From positions 1 through 37,450 of the forward strand of contig JADLBL010000013.1 in assembly GCA_020847735.1 (NCBI GenBank): 37,450 bases of DNA, written 5' to 3'. Source of the stretch: Candidatus Eisenbacteria bacterium. Its GTDB lineage: Bacteria; Eisenbacteria; RBG-16-71-46. The position numbers and the translations under genes are program-made. A model generated the notes under the pieces. The model saw nothing but the letters and a program-made list of their open reading frames with translations. It was not told where the DNA came from and searched no databases. How positions within the stretch are numbered: position 1 is the first letter of the stretch; each line of letters starts with the position of its first letter. Positions 1 to 7,247 of the stretch are shown piece after piece.

Positions 1-84
1 CTGCTTCAACTCCACGTCCGTGATCTCCCACGGCGCCTTCAGGCCCAGCAGTGTCGCGTACAGCGTCCGGCTGTCGATCGTCAT
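1..84 (-). CDS. ISL3-family transposase, N-terminal fragment (runs off the window)
   Basis: Reading the minus strand from the ATG at 84 gives 28 codons without a stop up to the window edge, beginning MTIDSRTLYATLLGLKAPWE. The 'LY..LLGL..PW.V..V.L' pattern is the usual start of ISL3-family DDE transposases, which bind the element ends through an N-terminal zinc finger just after this stretch. Only the first part is in the window, so completeness cannot be judged. The gene points out of the window, away from the glycosidase remnant at 170, which fits an element whose end lies between 84 and about 170. Identification rests on a short but characteristic segment. Confidence 0.6.
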   Translation of the reverse strand, partial: MTIDSRTLYATLLGLKAPWEITDVELKQ

Positions 85-169
85 CGCGCGTCCTCGCGGT
101 CAGGGTCCGCGCGCAGCCTATCAGGCCCTCAGGCCCCTGTTCTCAGCCACACGAAAGTCGGAAGGCCCC
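1..169 (-). mobile_element. End of an ISL3-like insertion sequence (boundary approximate)
   Basis: The stretch between the transposase ATG at 84 and about 169 is non-coding. On the minus strand it starts GGGGCCTTCCGACTTTCGTG (positions 169-150), which resembles the GG-rich terminal repeats of ISL3 elements. Immediately to its right a glycosidase-like reading frame begins in mid-protein with no start codon, as expected if the element had inserted into that gene. The other end and any 8-bp target duplication are outside the window, so the exact boundary is inferred. Confidence 0.4.
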
Positions 170-1004
170 TGATTTATATCCGGCACTTCGCATCAACAGG
201 CGCAGAGCCCTCGCTCGCGCATGCCTGGTCTGAGAACCTGACGAACTGGCGAGTGCAGACCGACGCGTTCTTGCCAAACGCGGGCTGGGACGCGCAGTTC
301 GTCTGGGCGCCATCGATTGTTCAGGTAGGCAACCTCCAGTACATGTTCTACACCGGCGTGGATGCGAGCGGGAACCAGCGCATCGGTTGGGCAACCACGA
401 GCCTTCTCGACACGACCAACACAACTTGGAACCGCCAGTCGACGTGGGTTTACTCGGCCGACAGCACCGGCTGGGCCGACCCTGCCGCGCAAGGCATCGG
501 CCAGCAGCAGTTCCGCGACCCATGGGTGATGGCAGACCCAGATAGCGCCGGGAGGTTTCTGCTCTTCAATGTCGGGCAGGACAAGAACTACGGCGCCGCT
601 GTCCGTACGGTCGTCGGGGTGGCGCGAAACAGAGCGGGCACGATGGAGCGGTGGATTGATCTGGGCTCCTACCGAGCCACCGACTACGGCCACACGGGTG
701 TCAGCTCTGTTGAGTCTCCGCTGGTCGCTCGCGATTCGTCGGAAACCGGGGCTTGGCGGATCTACTTCGCAAACGCGTGGTGGAATCTGCCTGGTTACAA
801 CTCCACGTTCATCGCCACTCAGTCAGGCGGATACGCTGTGACCGACACGACAGTGGCGTATTGGCCAGGCATTGATTCGCTCTACAGCTACCTCGGAGGA
901 AACCCGAGCGTGCTCTATTGGCAGGCCTGCGAACACCTCCAGGTTGGCGAGGTCCATCTGTTCGCTGCGTTCAATGGGACCGGAATTGCTATCACAAGGA
1001 CTTA
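170..1004 (+). pseudogene. GH43-like secreted five-bladed propeller protein, middle fragment (5' cut by ISL3-like element, 3' cut by IS5-type element)
   Basis: The frame is open from before 170 and protein-like from about 172 (IYIRHFASTGAEPSLAHAWS, then ENLTNW), so the GTG at 253 is not a true start; the 5' part is missing. The segment LTNWRVQTDAFLP, then WDAQFVWAPSIV, YMFYTGVD, RIGWATTS, FRDPWVM and VESPLVARD, is typical of GH43/GH32-type propeller glycosidases, where 'VWAP' and 'RDP' lie around the active site. A stop is created only by the insertion at 1005: fusing base 1004 to base 1890 restores the frame (ACT-TAT-TGG), giving ...AITRTYWDGNNFVIGY. The ancestral protein was therefore secreted and ended in the FlgD-like tail at 1887-2235. 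Substrate specificity cannot be told. The gene is very probably dead. Confidence 0.75.
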
Positions 1005-1021
1005 GAGCTCATTTCAAAACG
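1005..1021 (+). repeat. Left terminal inverted repeat of the IS5-type element
   Basis: GAGCTCATTTCAAAACG, matched without mismatch by the complement of 1870-1886. TTA at 1002-1004 is the left copy of the target duplication. Confidence 0.9.
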
Positions 1022-1077
1022 GATGACAACGGGGTCAGCATCGCGTAGCTTCGCGCGACGGACAAGGAGGTCCGACG

Positions 1078-1877
1078 ATGGCGAAGATGCTGGTGGACGA
1101 TGCGCTGTGGGAGTTGATCGAGCCGCACTTGCCGCGGCCGAAGCGATCTCGAATCGGGCGGCCTCGGGTGCCGGATCGTGCCGCGCTGACGGGGATCGTC
1201 TTCGTGCTGCAGACGGGGATGCCGTGGGAGTACCTGCCGAGGGAGATGGGCTGCGGCTCGGGGGTCACGTGCTGGCGACGATTACGCGACTGGCAGCAGG
1301 CCGGAGCGTGGAAGAAGATCCACCACGCCTTGCTGACGGAGCTGCACCAGGCCGGCGAGATCGACTGGTCGCGGGCCGTGATCGACAGCTCGAGTGTGCG
1401 GGCGCTAAAAGGGGGCTCCAAACGGGCCCCAATCCGACGGATCGTGGGCGTCCCGGGAGCAAGCACCACGTCCTCACCGAGGCGCAGAGTGTCCCGCTGG
1501 TGGTCGCGCTCACTGGAGCGAATGCTCATGACGTCACCCAACTCCTCCCGCTCGTCGACGCCATCCCGCCGCTCCAAGGGGAGCGCGGACGTCCGTGCTT
1601 CCGGCCCGCGCGAGCGCAGGCGGATCGGGCGTACCACTCCGGGCCGCACGAGGCCGCGCTGAGGCAGCGGAACATCCAGCCGGTCATCGCCCATCGCGGG
1701 ACTGTCCACGGCAGCGGTCTGGGGAGGACGCGCTGGGTCGTCGAGCGCACGATCAGCTGGCTGCATCAGTTCAAGCGCCTCCGCGTTCGTTGCGAGCGCC
1801 GCACCGACATTCACGAAGCCTTCCTCACGCTGGCTTGCATCCTGATTTGCTGCCGCATCGCGGTGAGGACGTTTTGA
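1078..1877 (+). CDS. IS5/IS427-type DDE transposase made from two frames by a -1 shift
   Basis: The first frame starts at ATG 1078 (RBS AAGGAGG at about 1064-1070) with MAKMLVDDALWELIEPHLP and carries the first catalytic Asp in VIDSSSV (D103). The rest of the enzyme continues in the -1 frame: TGPNPTDRGRPGSKHHVL, then ADRAYHS (second Asp) and RWVVERTISWLHQFKRLR (catalytic Glu, YREK-like region), ending at the TGA 1875-1877. The crossing point is the run AAAAGGGGG at 1407-1415, directly after ALKGG, the place where IS427-group elements shift frame. The product would be about 266 residues, normal for the family. The alternative reading is a simple frameshift mutation; the homopolymer site and intact motifs on both sides favour programmed shifting. 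Confidence 0.85.
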
Positions 1878-1886
1878 AATGAGCTC
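1870..1886 (-). repeat. Right terminal inverted repeat of the IS5-type element
   Basis: Exact reverse complement of 1005-1021. It contains the transposase stop codon at 1875-1877. TTA at 1887-1889 is the right copy of the target duplication. Confidence 0.9.
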
Positions 1887-2235
1887 TTATTGGGACGGCA
1901 ACAACTTCGTGATCGGCTACCCCGACCTGACTGGCGTCGAGGATGGGGCGGCCAGCAGCAACCTCCGGTTCTACGTGGCCAACCTGCGCCCTGGCGTCCA
2001 GTCGGTGTCCTTCGTAGTCGATGCGCCAAGCCGGATTGTTCCGAGACTTGCGGTGTATGACCTGGCAGGGAGGCGAATCCAGACCTTGACGGAGAGGCGG
2101 GAGTTGACGGGCCGTCACGGGATTATCTGGGATTGCCGCAACGCCCAAGGCGAATCCGTGCCATCTGGGATGTACTTCGCGCGGCTGACGGGCGCCGGAT
2201 TCACTCGGGTCCTGCGTGTTCCCGTCGTTCGGTGA
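1887..2235 (+). pseudogene. 3' fragment of the same GH43-like gene, with FlgD-like Ig tail
   Basis: This is the continuation of the frame broken at 1004 (TYWDGNNFVIGYPD). The ATG at 1879 inside the insertion end is accidental. After a short propeller remnant come about 80 residues of a FlgD-type Ig domain (LAVYDLAGRRIQTL ... GIIWDCRNAQGE ... VPSGMYFARLTG), ending in VLRVPVVR. The same kind of tail closes three other secreted proteins in this window. In related bacteria such C-terminal domains act as anchoring or export tags; that role is inferred here. Separated from its promoter and signal peptide, this fragment is not expected to give a working product. Confidence 0.75.
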
Positions 2236-2269
2236 CGCAAGGGGCGAAGTGGATTCGATCCCCCAAGAC

Positions 2270-4768
2270 ATGGCACAGCACCAGACGGCTCGGTCGAATC
2301 GCCTGCTTGCCTCGAGGGTTGGGGTTGACCGCTGGCTGACCCCGCTCTTGCTGGGGGCCTCCCTCCTCGTCACGAGCCCGAGACATCTCCGCGCGCAGTC
2401 CGTCGACTCGAACTTCTGGTGTATGGAGCCGGGTGCCCGCGTGTTTGCGATCGCTCGATCGGGAAACACAATCTACGTGGGTGGCAACTTCGCCACCGTG
2501 GGCCCGGCCTCGGGCGGGGGCGTTCTCATCGACCCGCGAACAGCGTCCTGCGCGCCCGCCTGCCCAAAGGTCGCTGGCAAGGTGAACGCTGTCGTCGCCG
2601 ATGATCGCGGCGGATGGTACATCGCGGGATTGTTCAGCTCCGTGGGCGGGACACGACGTGGGAATATAGCGCGCATCTCCGCTACCGGGGCGGTTGAGGC
2701 GTGGTCGGCTGAAACCAATGACGAGGTGCAGACACTCGCGCTCCAGGGCCCGGTGCTGTACGTCGGCGGCAAGTTCACGTCCGTCGCCAATGTTGAACGA
2801 CAACATCTTGCCGCCCTGAGCACAGAAGATGGGGAACTGTTGGATTGGAACCCTGTTGCCAATGACTGGGTGATGACCTTGCTGGCGCAGGACCGGAAGA
2901 TCTACGCGGGTGGCCTGTTTACGAACATTGGTGGGCAAGCCCGAAACTACGTCGCAGCGCTTGATTCCTCCACAGGGCACGCGACGACGTGGGACGCAGG
3001 TATTGATTCATACCCCGGTGTCCCTCAACGCGTACTCGCTCTGGCGCTCGATGACTCGACTCTCTTTGTTGGGGGACGATTCGTCACCGTCCGCGGCACG
3101 CCCAGGCGGCACCTCGCGGCAGTGAACACCCTGAGTGGAACGCTCACTCCCTGGGACGCTGGAGTCGAGCGACGTCCGGACTACAACTTCGACGGTGGCC
3201 CGCGCGTATCGGCGCTGCTGGTCCGAGGAAGCACGCTCTACGTCGGGGGATCCTTCAAGGTCATTGGCGGGGCAGCCCGGCAAGGGCTGGCAGCGCTGGA
3301 CATCACCACTGGGCTGTCAACATCCTGGGATCCCAAAGCCGTCAGGGACTTCGTGGCCGGGGCCTACTTCAACTCATTCGTGGCGGCGGGGGACACTCTC
3401 TTCGTAGCGGGAGAGGCGGATAGCCTCGGAGGTTCGCCAAGCAGCTACCTCGCAGCGCTGAGCACGCGGACAGGCGAGCGCTTCAGCTGGGATCCCCGTC
3501 CGAACTGGGAAATCTCGACGCTCGCTCTTGCAGATGGAGTGATCTACGCCGGCGGCGCTTTCACTTCGATGGGCCCTTGGGTGAGGCGCCATGATCTCGC
3601 CGCCTTCGATGCGGTTACGGGCAAGGTAACTCCCTGGGCACCAGAGCCGGACTACACGGTACAGGACATCGTGGTTCAGGGAGGCGTCGTGTACGTTGGT
3701 GGCTCGTTTTCATTTGTCGGCGGACAGCCGCGTACTGGGATCGCCGCGTTGGATTCGGTTTCGGGGCTCGCAACTCCGTGGAATCCGGGAGTCAACGGCA
3801 CCGTCTACTCGTTGGCGCCATGGCGCGGCACAATGCTGCTCGGCGGGTCGTTCGGCGCCGTTGGTGGACAACCGCGCCGTAACATTGCCGCGATCGACGA
3901 GACGACAGGGCTCCCAACGCCGTGGAACCCGAACGCGGACGACATCGTCTACACGATTGTCCCCGGTGACTCAGTCATCTATGTTGGTGGTTGGTTCGGG
4001 AGTATTGGGGGTCAGGTGCGTGCCAGCTTGGCGGCCATCGACCCACAAGGTGGGTTCCCGACTACGTGGACACCAAGCACGGATGGGATTGTCAACAAGA
4101 TCGCGATTTTGGGCGGTACGATCTTCGTTGGTGGTGAGTTCAACTTCGTCAATGGTCAGCAGCGGGACGGACTCGCCGCTATTAGTTCTGTTGGGGACCT
4201 CACCCCATGGTCCGCGAACGCGAGCCGCCGAATCCTCGCGCTGGCCGCCAGCGACAGCACCGTGTACGCCGGAGGTGGCTTCTCTTTCGTCGGGGGCGAG
4301 CCTCGCTTCTGCATTGCGGCACTGAACGCCCATACGGGTGCAGTCCGCGAGTGGTACCCAACTCCGGACGGCATCGTGTGGTGTCTGGCGGCGACCGATA
4401 CACGTGTTTACGCTGGAGGCGCCTTCGCCCGAATGGGCGTTTGGCCTCAGGCGTCTTTCGCTGTCATGACACCGGCGGACTACGCCGGGCCGGGCACGCT
4501 ACCCACCGACTTCTTCGTGCAGAGCGCGCCCAATCCGGCGCGGGAGAGCGCCATGATCCGGTACACGTTGCCAGTTCCGGCGACCGTCACGATGACCGTG
4601 TTTGACCTTCACGGTCGGGTAGTCGCTTGCCCTCTATCAGGCGCCTCCCAAACAGCTGGCTTGCATCAAGTGCCCCTCTCCACCAGCGACCTCCGACCGG
4701 GCTGCTACTTCTACCGACTTGAAGCTGGCAGGCTGAGCGCGACACGCAAGATGGTGGTTATCAGATAG
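2270..4768 (+). CDS. Large secreted repeat-propeller protein with C-terminal FlgD-like tail
   Basis: I chose ATG 2270 (832 residues) because it gives a signal peptide (basic start, then WLTPLLLGASLLVTS, cleavage near LRAQ-S). The GTG at 2216 would overlap the upstream remnant. Residues from about 45 to 760 consist of some 14 repeats of about 50 residues on the pattern (I/V)YVGG.F..VGG..R..LAALD..TG....W.P....V, which should form one or two beta-propellers. The last 90 residues hold a linker (SAPNPARESAMIRYTLP), an Ig-like strand set (VTMTVFDLHGRVV) and the terminal DLRPGCYFYRLEAG...KMVVIR. No catalytic motif is visible, so function is unknown, with adhesion or surface binding possible. Codons are richer in A/T at third positions than in most of the window. 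It may have been co-transcribed with the ruined gene upstream (34-bp gap). Confidence 0.85.
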   Translation: MAQHQTARSNRLLASRVGVDRWLTPLLLGASLLVTSPRHLRAQSVDSNFWCMEPGARVFAIARSGNTIYVGGNFATVGPASGGGVLIDPRTASCAPACPKVAGKVNAVVADDRGGWYIAGLFSSVGGTRRGNIARISATGAVEAWSAETNDEVQTLALQGPVLYVGGKFTSVANVERQHLAALSTEDGELLDWNPVANDWVMTLLAQDRKIYAGGLFTNIGGQARNYVAALDSSTGHATTWDAGIDSYPGVPQRVLALALDDSTLFVGGRFVTVRGTPRRHLAAVNTLSGTLTPWDAGVERRPDYNFDGGPRVSALLVRGSTLYVGGSFKVIGGAARQGLAALDITTGLSTSWDPKAVRDFVAGAYFNSFVAAGDTLFVAGEADSLGGSPSSYLAALSTRTGERFSWDPRPNWEISTLALADGVIYAGGAFTSMGPWVRRHDLAAFDAVTGKVTPWAPEPDYTVQDIVVQGGVVYVGGSFSFVGGQPRTGIAALDSVSGLATPWNPGVNGTVYSLAPWRGTMLLGGSFGAVGGQPRRNIAAIDETTGLPTPWNPNADDIVYTIVPGDSVIYVGGWFGSIGGQVRASLAAIDPQGGFPTTWTPSTDGIVNKIAILGGTIFVGGEFNFVNGQQRDGLAAISSVGDLTPWSANASRRILALAASDSTVYAGGGFSFVGGEPRFCIAALNAHTGAVREWYPTPDGIVWCLAATDTRVYAGGAFARMGVWPQASFAVMTPADYAGPGTLPTDFFVQSAPNPARESAMIRYTLPVPATVTMTVFDLHGRVVACPLSGASQTAGLHQVPLSTSDLRPGCYFYRLEAGRLSATRKMVVIR

Positions 4769-4967
4769 TCTCGCTCCCGAGTAGCCGATGCCGTAGCCGG
4801 ACCCGCGCGGGGCATCGCGAACAGTGCCATCGCGACCTCGCGAAAACGTCGGTCACGCAAGTGAGTTGACCGCCCGCCGCGCGTCGGGAAGCGCGATCAG
4901 AGCAGATGTTTCCCAATCCCCAGCTCACGCGCCTGCGGCTCACCGTCCGCAGTCGCCGGCGCCTGCC

Positions 4968-6224
4968 TCACGCCGCAGGCGCTGGCGCCTCGCGTCGGCG
5001 TACGCAGGACGGCACCAGGTACGAGAGCGCCAGGCGCAGCAGGCCCTCCTGTGACAGGTCGGGGCGGTCCGCGCACCTCGCCACGGCCCACTTCGCCTGC
5101 TTCGCTTTGTAGCCGAGCGTGCGCAGCGCGCCGAGCAGGTCCTTCTGCTTCGCGGCCAGCTCAGGCGCCAGCGCCTCATCGCGAGCCAGATCTCGGTAAG
5201 GCGCCAGCGCCTCGTCGGCGCGCCGCGCTTCGCGCTTGCGCCGCATGAACCCGGTGCCGAAGACGCGCTCGGCTTCGAGCTGGTTGTGCGCCCGGCAGCG
5301 CAGCCGGAGGTTGTCCCCGGTCGAGCGGCCGCCCCTGGCCACGGGAAAGATGTGGTCGAACTGGAGGAGCTCGCGCGTGCCGCAGCGGTGGCCGTGATCG
5401 CCGACGAAAGTGCAGCGGCCCTCGTCGCGGACGACCACCGCGCGCCGGACCTCGGCCGGGATCTGGCGCGGGCCTGCGCCGGGGCGCACCGGGCGCGGAC
5501 GAGCGGTCTTCGCGAACTTCCTCGCTTCCAGCTTCGTGATCAGCGCGTCCAGCGCGCGCTCGAGCACGGCGGACTCGTTGCGTGTGGCATGCGAGAGCAG
5601 CGCCTTCGCATACTCGAGCTTCTCCTGCACATCCGCGGTGATCGCGATGCGCCGCACGACCGGCGCCGGCGTTGCGAACACCGGCTCCACGGTCGGCGCC
5701 GGTTCGGGGCAATCCTTGACGTTTGCAGGCGCTGGCGCCTGCGGATCCATTGCGACCGTCGAATCCGGAGCGGTCTGCGAACCAGATTCGGCGACCGCCT
5801 CGAGCATCGGCGTGCTCGCGGACGCGTGCCGCACTCGCAGCGTCCGCTCGAGGTCCTCGATCGTCCGGCCCGCCGCGAGCGAGACCAGCTCGTCGACGTT
5901 TTCAGGTCTCAGGTGGGGCGCGAGCGTGTTGACGGCGGTCACGCCGAGCCGGCCGGCGGCGATGGCGGGCAGCAGCGCCGGGAACTCGTGCGCGGTGCGG
6001 GCGGCCCGCAGCCGGCGCGTCGCCTGGTCGGGCGACATCCCGAGCGCCCGGAGGCAGTAGGCCTTGGGATCGTCGAAGCCTTCGGGCACGAACGCGCGGC
6101 GGGCCACGATCTCGCCCAGCAGGCCGAGCACATCCGCCTTGCCTCCATGCTCCACCTCCAGTGCCGACACCACGCGCGCGTGCAGCTCGCGCGACTCGAA
6201 CCGACGGTACTCGAACCGGCGCAT
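4968..6224 (-). CDS. HNH endonuclease with helix-rich N-terminus and RuvA-C-like tail
   Basis: 418 residues from ATG 6224, which has a good RBS (AAGGTGGAG about 5 nt upstream); a more upstream start at 6278 lacks one. Roughly residues 1-130 are a helical region like those preceding HNH domains in DUF222-type proteins. A low-complexity Pro/Ala linker follows, then a segment resembling a ribbon-helix-helix or short DNA-binding helix pair (IAITADVQEKLEYAKALL, then RNESAVLERALDALI). Next is the HNH nuclease (RDEGRCTF ... CGTRELLQFDHIFPVARGG, then DNLRLRCRAHN), with its metal-binding Cys and His residues present. The last 60 residues (LLGALRTLGYKAKQAKWAV ... LLRLALSYL) look like the C-terminal domain of RuvA. 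The role is unknown; such proteins occur in many copies in some high-GC bacteria and may be mobile or defence-linked. A short palindrome recurs four times inside the gene. Confidence 0.8.
   Translation of the reverse strand: MRRFEYRRFESRELHARVVSALEVEHGGKADVLGLLGEIVARRAFVPEGFDDPKAYCLRALGMSPDQATRRLRAARTAHEFPALLPAIAAGRLGVTAVNTLAPHLRPENVDELVSLAAGRTIEDLERTLRVRHASASTPMLEAVAESGSQTAPDSTVAMDPQAPAPANVKDCPEPAPTVEPVFATPAPVVRRIAITADVQEKLEYAKALLSHATRNESAVLERALDALITKLEARKFAKTARPRPVRPGAGPRQIPAEVRRAVVVRDEGRCTFVGDHGHRCGTRELLQFDHIFPVARGGRSTGDNLRLRCRAHNQLEAERVFGTGFMRRKREARRADEALAPYRDLARDEALAPELAAKQKDLLGALRTLGYKAKQAKWAVARCADRPDLSQEGLLRLALSYLVPSCVRRREAPAPAA
4977..5740. repeat. Four copies of a 14-bp palindrome-like repeat inside the HNH gene
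   Basis: AGGCGCTGGCGCCT occurs at 4977-4990 and 5727-5740, and its reverse complement AGGCGCCAGCGCCT at 5163-5176 and 5199-5212. Each copy can fold on itself (GGCGC..GCGCC). In the protein, two copies read EALAP and two read APAP. Presence in both orientations within one gene suggests spread of a small element or selection for a repeated tail motif; which one cannot be decided from this window. Confidence 0.55.
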
Positions 6225-6710
6225 CGGGACTCCACCTTCGGGGGCGGGTCCGCTTGCGGGGCGAGCCCATTGAAGCACGGGCGTTCGCGGCGCCCGCAGG
6301 TCGTGCCACGGCGGCGAACGCGGGCGAAGCTACGATTTCGCGAGATCGGCGCGAGAAGGGCGGCGGTACGCGACCCGTGGAGTGCTGACGCGATGCGCGA
6401 GGCACGTCGACCGAACCATCACGGCGTGCGCACGTGGAGGCGTCAAGACAGATCTCTGCAACGGAGTGGTGCCTCCCTCCGGAGGCTCGTTTCGGTTTGC
6501 TTCGAAGCGTGGCGGTGACGACGCGCTGGAGGCACATTTCGGCCCGTGATCGGACCGGCCCGTCGCCGTACTCTGCAATCGTGCGCGGGCCGGTCGCCGC
6601 CACTCGAAGCACCCATGCACCGACCCATGGCCGGCGACTCGCGGCGGGCGGTCGAGGGCCAGGGGTCCCAGCCCTGCGCAGCCCAGGTCTCCGGGAGGCT
6701 GTCCATCCCC
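6225..6710. other. 486-bp divergent intergenic region with two hairpins
   Basis: It lies between the start of the HNH gene (minus) and the start of the YaiI-type gene (plus), so it should carry promoters for both. I see no convincing coding frame and no tRNA-like fold. Two structures stand out: a GCCTCC-CTCC-GGAGGC hairpin at 6471-6486, followed by TCGTTTCGGTTT, which could stop plus-strand transcripts, and a 10-bp inverted repeat at 6553-6595. Confidence 0.5.
6553..6595. repeat. 10-bp inverted repeat, GACCGGCCCG / CGGGCCGGTC
   Basis: The arms at 6553-6562 and 6586-6595 are perfect complements around a 23-nt loop, about 115 bp before the YaiI-type gene. It could be an RNA hairpin in the leader or an operator; no T-run follows, so a terminator is unlikely. 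Confidence 0.4.
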
Positions 6711-7160
6711 ATGCGAATCTACGTGGACGCCGACGCCTGCCCCGTGAAGCCCGAGGTCTATCGCGTCGCGAAGCGCCACGGCGTGGGCGTGACGCTGGTG
6801 GCCGCGACGTGGCTGCGCGTGCCGCCGGTCCAGGACGTCGCGCTCGAGGTGGTCGAGGCGGGCCTCGACGCGGCGGACGAGTGGATCGCGTCGCACGCGG
6901 GAGCCGGCGACGTCGTGGTCACGGCCGACATCCCGCTCGCGGCGCGATGCGTCGCGAACGGGGCGCGCGTGCTGGGGCCGACGGGGCAGCCGTTCACCGA
7001 GGAGAACGTCGGCGAGGCGCTGGCGACGAGAAACCTGCTCGCCGACCTCCGCGGCGCGGGGCTCGAGACCACGACCGGTCCCGCGCCCTTCGACGCGCGC
7101 GACCGCTCGCGCTTCCTGCAGGCGCTGGACGAGACGCTCCACGCGCTGCGCCGCGAATGA
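6711..7160 (+). CDS. yaiI: YaiI/YqxD (UPF0178) family protein
   Basis: 149 residues from ATG 6711 (GGGAGG about 12 nt upstream); longer starts lack family similarity. The N-terminus MRIYVDADACPVKPEVYRVA is the family signature, a PIN-like fold with an early Asp pair. GDVVVTADIPLAARCV and the region GQPFTEENV..ALATRNLLADLR are also typical. The length equals the usual size. The biochemical role of this family is not established; a nuclease-like activity is suspected from the fold. The downstream kinase gene begins 87 bp later on the same strand. Confidence 0.9.
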   Translation: MRIYVDADACPVKPEVYRVAKRHGVGVTLVAATWLRVPPVQDVALEVVEAGLDAADEWIASHAGAGDVVVTADIPLAARCVANGARVLGPTGQPFTEENVGEALATRNLLADLRGAGLETTTGPAPFDARDRSRFLQALDETLHALRRE

Positions 7161-7247
7161 CCCGGACGCGCCGCTCGCGCGTCCCGCTGGTGCGCGCCGG
7201 GCCTTCGGCGCAAGAATCCCCGCGCGGGCGTTCCTCCATGGGGTAAG

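Larger units (their letters stand above)
1005..1886 (+). mobile_element. Complete IS5-family (IS427-group-like) insertion sequence, 882 bp
   Basis: The element has perfect 17-bp terminal inverted repeats GAGCTCATTTCAAAACG (1005-1021 and complement 1870-1886). It is flanked by a 3-bp direct duplication TTA (1002-1004 and 1887-1889), within the 2-4 bp range known for the IS427 group. Removing the element and one TTA rejoins the host frame exactly. The single passenger is a two-frame DDE transposase whose stop codon (1875-1877) lies inside the right repeat. Identical end repeats and a clean duplication suggest a recent insertion. Confidence 0.9.

Noticed and set aside
253-1005. GTG at 253 as a real start of a 250-residue protein
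   Set aside because: Clear propeller sequence continues upstream in frame (HAWSENLTNW), so the reading frame is a truncated remnant.
1879-2235. Independent small protein starting at ATG 1879
   Set aside because: The ATG is made by the insertion end; the following residues continue the interrupted upstream protein.
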